Positions 59,257 through 64,000 of a stretch of DNA of 64,000 nucleotides are shown in pieces. Position 1 is the first letter of the stretch. Each line of letters starts with the position of its first letter. The notes under the pieces were generated by a model. It was not told where the DNA came from. It did no database searches and was given only the letters and a program-made list of their open reading frames with translations. The position numbers were made by a program, and so were the translations under genes. The stretch comes from Desulfuromonas sp. (GTDB lineage Bacteria; Desulfobacterota; Desulfuromonadia; Desulfuromonadales; Geothermobacteraceae), in the NCBI GenBank assembly GCA_002868905.1, contig PKUA01000029.1, forward strand, positions 62,001 through 126,000. The letters are read 5' to 3'.

Positions 59257-60477
59257 TCAGCCTGCGGCACCGAGCTGGCCGGCAAACAGATCGATTAACC
59301 TCTCGGCCACCTCGTCCTTGCCGAGACAGGGCCATTTTTCGTTGCGACCATCCTTGGAAAAAACAGTCACCTGGTTGGTGTCGACCTCGAACCCGCAACC
59401 TTCGGCCGAGACATCATTCGCCACCAGCAGGTCGCAGTTCTTGGCCTGCAACTTGGCACGGGCATTCTCCTCAAGGTCGTTGGTTTCTGCCGCGAAGCCG
59501 ACCAACAGGTAGTCCCTTTTCCCCTCCCCCAGCTCGGCGAGGATGTCGGGATTCCGGACCAATTCAACCGGAGGCGTCGGACCGTCGTTACCCTTTTTCA
59601 TCTTCTGCGATGCTCGCTGTTTCGGACGATAATCGGCGACCGCTGCCGCCTTGACGACGATGTCGGCTGAGCCGGTTTCGTCGAGAACCGCCTTACGCAT
59701 AGCGACTGCGCTATCAACAGCAACAAGACGGACCCCGGCCGGTGCAGCTAGAGCGCAAGGGCCGCTCACCAGGGTGACATCGGCGCCATGTCGCCATGCG
59801 GCGGCGGCGATGGCATACCCCATCTTCCCGGAGGAATGATTGCTTAAGTAGCGGACCGGATCGATCTCTTCCCGGGTCGGACCAGCCGTCACGACGACCT
59901 TCCTGCCTGCAAGCCGTTGCGGCGTCAAACAACGTCGGCACTCATCCAGAATCCGTTGCGGATCGGGGAGTTTCCCCTCTCCCTCCCAACCGCAGGCCAG
60001 CTCACCGCGGACCGGAGCAAGGAAGTGATAGCCGAGGTCGGTTAAAGTCTGCTGGTTCCTCTGGTAGATCGGGTTTTCCCACATGTTGACGTTCATTGCC
60101 GGGGCAAACAGAACAGGCGCCTTGGTCGCCATGATGGTTGTCGTCAGTAGGTCATCGGCAATACCGCCGGCAATTTTCCCTACCAGATTGGCGGTGGCAG
60201 GAGCAATCACCAGCAGGTCGGCACGGTCGGCCAGAGAGATATGACCAATCTCCTGTTCCTGGTAGAGATTGAACAGATCGGTATGAACCGGGTTGCCGGA
60301 GAGGGTCTGGAACGTCAGCGGGGTTACGAATTCCTGCGCGTTCCGGGTCATGATGACGTGAACCTCGGCACCCGCCTTGACCAGCAATCTGAGCAGCTCA
60401 ACCCCCTTGTAAGCGGCGATCCCGCCTGAGATGCCTAGTACGATTCTCTTCCCCTGCAACATGGTGGAGGCTCCCAT
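59257..60477 (-). CDS. coaBC: Phosphopantothenoylcysteine decarboxylase/synthetase CoaBC
   Basis: About 406 residues; start at ATG 60477, next to the previous stop (ATG 60462 with GGAG upstream is an alternative). CoaC half: LGISGGIAAYKGVELLRLL, catalytic His in EIGHISLADRADL, PAMNVNMWENP. CoaB half: VVVTAGPTREEIDPVRYLSNHSSGKMG (in parts) and KAAAVADYRPK. Acts in CoA synthesis after pantothenate kinase; the panB-C-P operon is elsewhere in this window. Confidence 0.97.
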   Translation of the reverse strand: MGASTMLQGKRIVLGISGGIAAYKGVELLRLLVKAGAEVHVIMTRNAQEFVTPLTFQTLSGNPVHTDLFNLYQEQEIGHISLADRADLLVIAPATANLVGKIAGGIADDLLTTTIMATKAPVLFAPAMNVNMWENPIYQRNQQTLTDLGYHFLAPVRGELACGWEGEGKLPDPQRILDECRRCLTPQRLAGRKVVVTAGPTREEIDPVRYLSNHSSGKMGYAIAAAAWRHGADVTLVSGPCALAAPAGVRLVAVDSAVAMRKAVLDETGSADIVVKAAAVADYRPKQRASQKMKKGNDGPTPPVELVRNPDILAELGEGKRDYLLVGFAAETNDLEENARAKLQAKNCDLLVANDVSAEGCGFEVDTNQVTVFSKDGRNEKWPCLGKDEVAERLIDLFAGQLGAAG

Positions 60478-60479
60478 GA

Positions 60480-61106
60480 TCAGCCAGCCCCGCAAAACGG
60501 GTTGTGTTGTTTTTCGCGACCGATGGTCGTCTTCGGTCCGTGCCCGGGACAAACCACGGTTTCGTCGGGGAGAGCCCAGAGTTTGCCCTGAATCCCTTCG
60601 ATGAGAGTATCATGGCTCCCTCCCGGCAGGTCGGTTCGACCGACAGATCCGGCAAACAGGACGTCGCCGACAAACAGGTGGCCATGCCCGTAAAGGCAGA
60701 TGCTGCCGGGGGAATGACCGGGAACATGCAGAACCTTGAACGTCAAGGTTCCGACGAAGATCTCGTCCCCTTCCTCGAGCAACCGGTCGGGTTGGGGCGA
60801 AGCCTCAACTGTCAACCCAAAAGCCGCCGCCTGTCTCCCGGCATTTTTCATGACCGCAACTGCGGCAGGGTGCATCAGCAGGTCGACGCCGGTCGCCTCG
60901 ACCAGCTCGCGATTCCCACCGATATGATCAAAGTGACCGTGGGTGTTAACGATGCAGTCGACCTTCTCTCCGGCCGTGGAAACAAGATCGAGCAGTTTCG
61001 CGGCATCCGCACCGGGGTCGACAACCATACATTCCTTCGATTCGTCACAGGTGACCAGGTAACAGTTGACCTGGAGCGGACCGACCGGGACGACACGAAC
61101 ATTCAT
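60480..61106 (-). CDS. MBL-fold hydrolase (glyoxalase II-like)
   Basis: 208 residues from ATG 61106. NTHGHFDHIGG gives the HxHxDH motif, with LHVPGHSPGSICL and HGHLFVGDVLFAGSVGRTDLPGG (segments) and the last His in VVCPGHGPKTTIG. This fits the small glyoxalase II-like/YcbL group that handles thioesters. The real substrate is unknown. Co-directional with coaBC (gap 2) and the YhaM-like gene (gap 1). Confidence 0.9.
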   Translation of the reverse strand: MNVRVVPVGPLQVNCYLVTCDESKECMVVDPGADAAKLLDLVSTAGEKVDCIVNTHGHFDHIGGNRELVEATGVDLLMHPAAVAVMKNAGRQAAAFGLTVEASPQPDRLLEEGDEIFVGTLTFKVLHVPGHSPGSICLYGHGHLFVGDVLFAGSVGRTDLPGGSHDTLIEGIQGKLWALPDETVVCPGHGPKTTIGREKQHNPFCGAG

Positions 61107-61107
61107 G

Positions 61108-62280
61108 CTATTTCTCCTCATCATCGACACTGAACAGATCGAGGCTCTTCCCCTTGAGCTGCTCACCGAGGGAGAAACCGAATCCGCGCTCTGAAGAATC
61201 TTTGCGTCTTGGTTTGTTGTCACCGTCGGCATTCTCTCGCCGGACCGGCGCCGAAGTGGATGTCTTTTTAGGCGTTTCAACCGTTTCAGCCGTGCCTTCC
61301 TCGTCCGGTATGATGCCCCCCTTGAAGAAATAGCGGTCATACATGCGCTGATACCCGGTCCACGGACCCTCGACGTGCTCCTCTTTGGCCATCAGGGAGC
61401 GTATTCCGTTCATCTTGGAATCGAGATCGTCCAGGAAGTTCAGCGCGATCGCCTCCAGAGTTTTCGGCCGCTTGGGTGAGCCGAAATCATATTGACCGTG
61501 ATGCGACAGCAGCAGGTGCTTGATATGCACGACCAGCGACCGCGGGAAATCGGGCAGGGTCCGAACTCTCTCCTCCACCATTTCCACCCCGATGACGATA
61601 TGGCCGATCAGTTTCCCCTCGTCGGAATAATCGAACGAACGTGCATAGGTCAATTCATCCGTTTTGCCGACATCATGCAATAAGGCGCCGACCAGCAGCA
61701 GGTCCCGGTCGAGAAATGGATAACGAACCGATACATCGTCAACCAGGTCGGCGATGGCGAGGGAGTGTTCCAGCAGTCCGCCGAGATAGACATGGTGCAT
61801 GCTCTTGGCGGCGGGAGCGGAACTGTACCGTTTGAGAAATTCGGCATCGGCCAGGAACGCGTCCATCAGCCCCCGCAGGTGGCGATTCTTGATGGAGGCG
61901 ACATGCTGGCGCAACCTCTCCTGCAATCGTTCCGGCGCGATGTCCGAAACCGGCAAAAAATCTCCCAGATCGACCGCCGATTCATCCAACCGGATCATAT
62001 CCTGAACGACGAGTTGCATCTTGTTCAGATAAACACTCGCCTTTCCGCGGACCTGGAGGAAATCGTTTTTATCGAATCGCGCGGAGAACTCGTCTACCCG
62101 ATCCCAGACCCGACCCTCGACTTCGCCGGTTTTATCCATCAACTTCAGGGTCAGGTAAGGCTTGCCGTTCCGCGCCATCGCGGTGACCTTGTCCCGCACC
62201 AGGAAAGGCGCCTCAACGACATCCCGGTCCTGCAGATCCTTAACCCAGTGACTCCGTTTAAACTCTCCCACTCCGAACAA
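61108..62280 (-). CDS. YhaM-like OB-fold/HD-domain 3'-5' exoribonuclease
   Basis: 390 residues. OB-fold in the first 100 residues (PYLTLKLMDKTGEVEGRVWDRVD) then an HD domain: MHHVYLGGLLEHSLAIADL, LLHDVGKTDEL and LLLSHHGQYDFGSP. This domain pair is that of YhaM, a 3'-5' exonuclease. A charged, low-complexity tail (about 320-390) with KRKD-type stretches is extra and may be disordered. Confidence 0.9.
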   Translation of the reverse strand: MFGVGEFKRSHWVKDLQDRDVVEAPFLVRDKVTAMARNGKPYLTLKLMDKTGEVEGRVWDRVDEFSARFDKNDFLQVRGKASVYLNKMQLVVQDMIRLDESAVDLGDFLPVSDIAPERLQERLRQHVASIKNRHLRGLMDAFLADAEFLKRYSSAPAAKSMHHVYLGGLLEHSLAIADLVDDVSVRYPFLDRDLLLVGALLHDVGKTDELTYARSFDYSDEGKLIGHIVIGVEMVEERVRTLPDFPRSLVVHIKHLLLSHHGQYDFGSPKRPKTLEAIALNFLDDLDSKMNGIRSLMAKEEHVEGPWTGYQRMYDRYFFKGGIIPDEEGTAETVETPKKTSTSAPVRRENADGDNKPRRKDSSERGFGFSLGEQLKGKSLDLFSVDDEEK

Positions 62281-62369
62281 CCTTTCTTATGAATTTCACG
62301 GATCCTTTGATCCGTTTTTGGGTTAGTTGTGCCAGCATAACACTTTTAACCGCCCAGGTTAAACCAGAT

Positions 62370-63956
62370 TCACCCCTCTCGCTGCCGCTGGATAATCGAG
62401 TTTGCGCACCGCAAACCGTCCAGCGCTGAGCTCATGATTCCCCCCGCATAACCGGCGCCCTCCCCGGCCGGATAAAGTCCTGGATGACTGATCGATTGTC
62501 CATCCGCACCACGAACAATCCTTAAAGGTGAGGATGTCCGGGTCTCCACGCCAACCAGGCAGGCGTCCCTGGTGACGAAACCACGCATACGTCGATCGAA
62601 CTGGGGCAACGCCTGACGCAGCGCTGATGTGATGAAACCAGGAAGCAGCTCGCCGAGATCGGTGTCCCTGACTCCCGGGCGCACACTGCTTTGGAGCGGG
62701 GCACTTCCTCGACCGAGAAAAGCCATCATGTTCTGTGCCGGCGCCATGAAGTCAGCCCCGGCAGCCTGGAAAGCCCTGGCCTCCAGTTCTTCCTGAAAGC
62801 GGAGACCTGCCATGATATCCGTCCCGGCCATATCATCAACACCGACAGAGACCACCAGGGCGCTGTTGGAAAATTCTCCGGCTCTCGCCAGAGAGCTCAT
62901 GCCATTGACAACCAGTCGCCCCGACTCGGACGAAGCGTTGACCACTTCACCGCCGGGACACATGCAAAAGCTGTAGATGCCGCGCTTTGAGCCGGGCTCA
63001 TTCCAGGCGAGGCGGTAATCGGCCGGTGGCAGGTCAGGGTGCCTTGGTCGTTGCCCGTACTGGATGGCGTCGATCAATCCGGCAGGGTGCTCCACCCGGA
63101 GACCGACGGCAAACCCTTTCGCCTCGAGCATAACCCCCGTATCGGCAAGCATCCGGAAAACCTCACGGGAACTATGTCCCGGCGCCAGCAGGACGGCATC
63201 CGCCAGGAGGGATTCCCCGGATCGCAGCTTGCCTCCGCAAACCTTCTCCCCTTCAAGGCAAAGCCCTGTCAGGGTGGACTCGTAACGGAGTTGTACACCG
63301 AGTTCGATCAACACCTGGCGAAGCCGGAGCAGGACCAACCGGAGCCGGTCCGTACCGACATGGGGCCTGGCATCAACCAGGATCGATTCCGGGGCGCCGC
63401 AGTTCACCAACTGTTCGAGGATCAACCTGATATCGGGATGCTTGAGGCGGGTGGTCAGTTTCCCGTCCGAAAACGTCCCGGCGCCCCCCTCCCCGAATTG
63501 GACGTTACTCTCCGGGTCGAGAACGCCGGTGTCCCAAAACCTTCTCACGTCCACGACTCTCTGCTCCACCGGCCTCCCACGCTCCAGCAGGGTGACCGGC
63601 ACGCCGTGACGCGCAAGCTGCCAGGCCGCAAACAGGCCGCTCGGGCCCATCCCGACCACCAGGACCGGTCGGGGCCGGGATAGTCGCGTGATCGCTTCGG
63701 GGGGTCGATTCTCCACCCTGCTCAACAACCCTCTTTCGAGCAGGAGCTCGGCCTCCCCATCCCCCGGGTCGAGTTCGAACCTGACCGTCAAAACCCATTT
63801 GATTCGCGGCTTCTGCCGTGAATCAATCGCCCTGCGGACAATGCGCAAACCGGAAACCCTCTGCGGTTCAACGCCAAGGCGATCTGCGACACGGCGGTGA
63901 AGTTCGGACTCCCCCATGCCGACCGGCAAGTTAAGATCTCTGATTTCGTAGACCAC
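62370..63956 (-). CDS. FAD-dependent oxidoreductase (YtfP/HI0933-like)
   Basis: 528 residues. N-terminal domain IRDLNLPVGMGESELHRRVADRLGV, then Rossmann GxGxxG VLVVGMGPSGLFAAWQLARHG and the NVQFGEGGAGTFSDGKL motif; ends LYPAGEGAGYAGGIMSSALDGLRCANSI. This is the dehydrogenase group often annotated as NAD(P)/FAD-dependent oxidoreductase with unknown substrate. It appears complete; only 44 bases remain upstream. Confidence 0.88.
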   Translation of the reverse strand: MVYEIRDLNLPVGMGESELHRRVADRLGVEPQRVSGLRIVRRAIDSRQKPRIKWVLTVRFELDPGDGEAELLLERGLLSRVENRPPEAITRLSRPRPVLVVGMGPSGLFAAWQLARHGVPVTLLERGRPVEQRVVDVRRFWDTGVLDPESNVQFGEGGAGTFSDGKLTTRLKHPDIRLILEQLVNCGAPESILVDARPHVGTDRLRLVLLRLRQVLIELGVQLRYESTLTGLCLEGEKVCGGKLRSGESLLADAVLLAPGHSSREVFRMLADTGVMLEAKGFAVGLRVEHPAGLIDAIQYGQRPRHPDLPPADYRLAWNEPGSKRGIYSFCMCPGGEVVNASSESGRLVVNGMSSLARAGEFSNSALVVSVGVDDMAGTDIMAGLRFQEELEARAFQAAGADFMAPAQNMMAFLGRGSAPLQSSVRPGVRDTDLGELLPGFITSALRQALPQFDRRMRGFVTRDACLVGVETRTSSPLRIVRGADGQSISHPGLYPAGEGAGYAGGIMSSALDGLRCANSIIQRQREG

Positions 63957-64000
63957 AATCCCGACTTTCGCAGGTCAGAGTTTGGTAGGGGGCTGTAACG

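Overview
The window looks like a chromosomal segment of a Desulfuromonadota (Geobacter/Desulfuromonas-type) bacterium. This is inferred from gene content: a cassette resembling the Geobacter-associated GeoRSP radical SAM/SPASM/PqqD set, UGA-encoded selenocysteine, many NtrC/sigma54 and GGDEF signalling features, a TAXI-type receptor, a large NAD-glutamate dehydrogenase, and envelope lipoproteins typical of that group. No taxonomic search was possible. Most genes lie on the minus strand in tight operons with clear Shine-Dalgarno sites.

Layout. 1-9.3 kb: housekeeping and unknown genes (BioD/DRTGG ATPase running off the left edge, YajD-like HNH protein, Tex, CheY, two small membrane proteins, metallo-hydrolase, GuaC). 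9.4-18.0 kb: a five-gene minus-strand operon of envelope proteins (surface lipase-like lipoprotein, DUF1302 beta-barrel, DUF1329 LolA-like protein, YCF48-type propeller, RND/MMPL transporter), plausibly a complete hydrophobic-substrate trafficking line. 19-21 kb: a degenerate thioredoxin-like protein, a TAXI receptor and an exported selenocysteine peroxiredoxin with an in-frame TGA and a near-ideal SECIS hairpin. 21.3-24.8 kb: an accessory patch (HEPN/MNT toxin-antitoxin, tyrosine-phosphatase/ADP-ribosylglycohydrolase fusion, RAYT transposase bracketed by palindromes) ending at the tmRNA gene ssrA, with smpB next to it.

25.7-32 kb: RseC, an amidohydrolase and a panB-panC-panP operon in which a PLP aspartate decarboxylase (PanP) sits where panD would be expected; then a flavin reductase and a run of four GTAGAGACG-type palindromes. 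32-42 kb: NAD-glutamate dehydrogenase, a parvulin, RsmA, DUF2062, TsaD, a PIN-PhoH ATPase and a small lipoprotein.

42-57.4 kb is the most unusual part: a co-directional operon of about a dozen genes behind a sigma54 promoter candidate, next to an NtrC-type regulator and a GAF-GGDEF protein. It encodes an ethylbenzene-dehydrogenase-type haem-binding lipoprotein, two further lipoproteins, a NosR/NapH-like polyferredoxin, two NosD-like beta-helix proteins, two periplasmic binding-type proteins, a YedE-type selenium transporter, a PqqD-like chaperone, a radical SAM/SPASM enzyme and a SPASM protein without the radical SAM cysteines. Directly upstream of and in frame with the latter is an 18-codon reading frame ending Cys-TGA, with a strong ribosome-binding site and a SECIS-like hairpin 24 nt after the TGA. 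It may be a tiny modified-peptide precursor or the start of a Cys-Sec selenoprotein. The whole set reads like an undescribed selenium-linked, peptide-maturation/electron-transfer system. 57.5-64 kb returns to ordinary genes (family 4 UDG, zinc phospholipase C-like, CoaBC, MBL hydrolase, YhaM-like nuclease, FAD protein).
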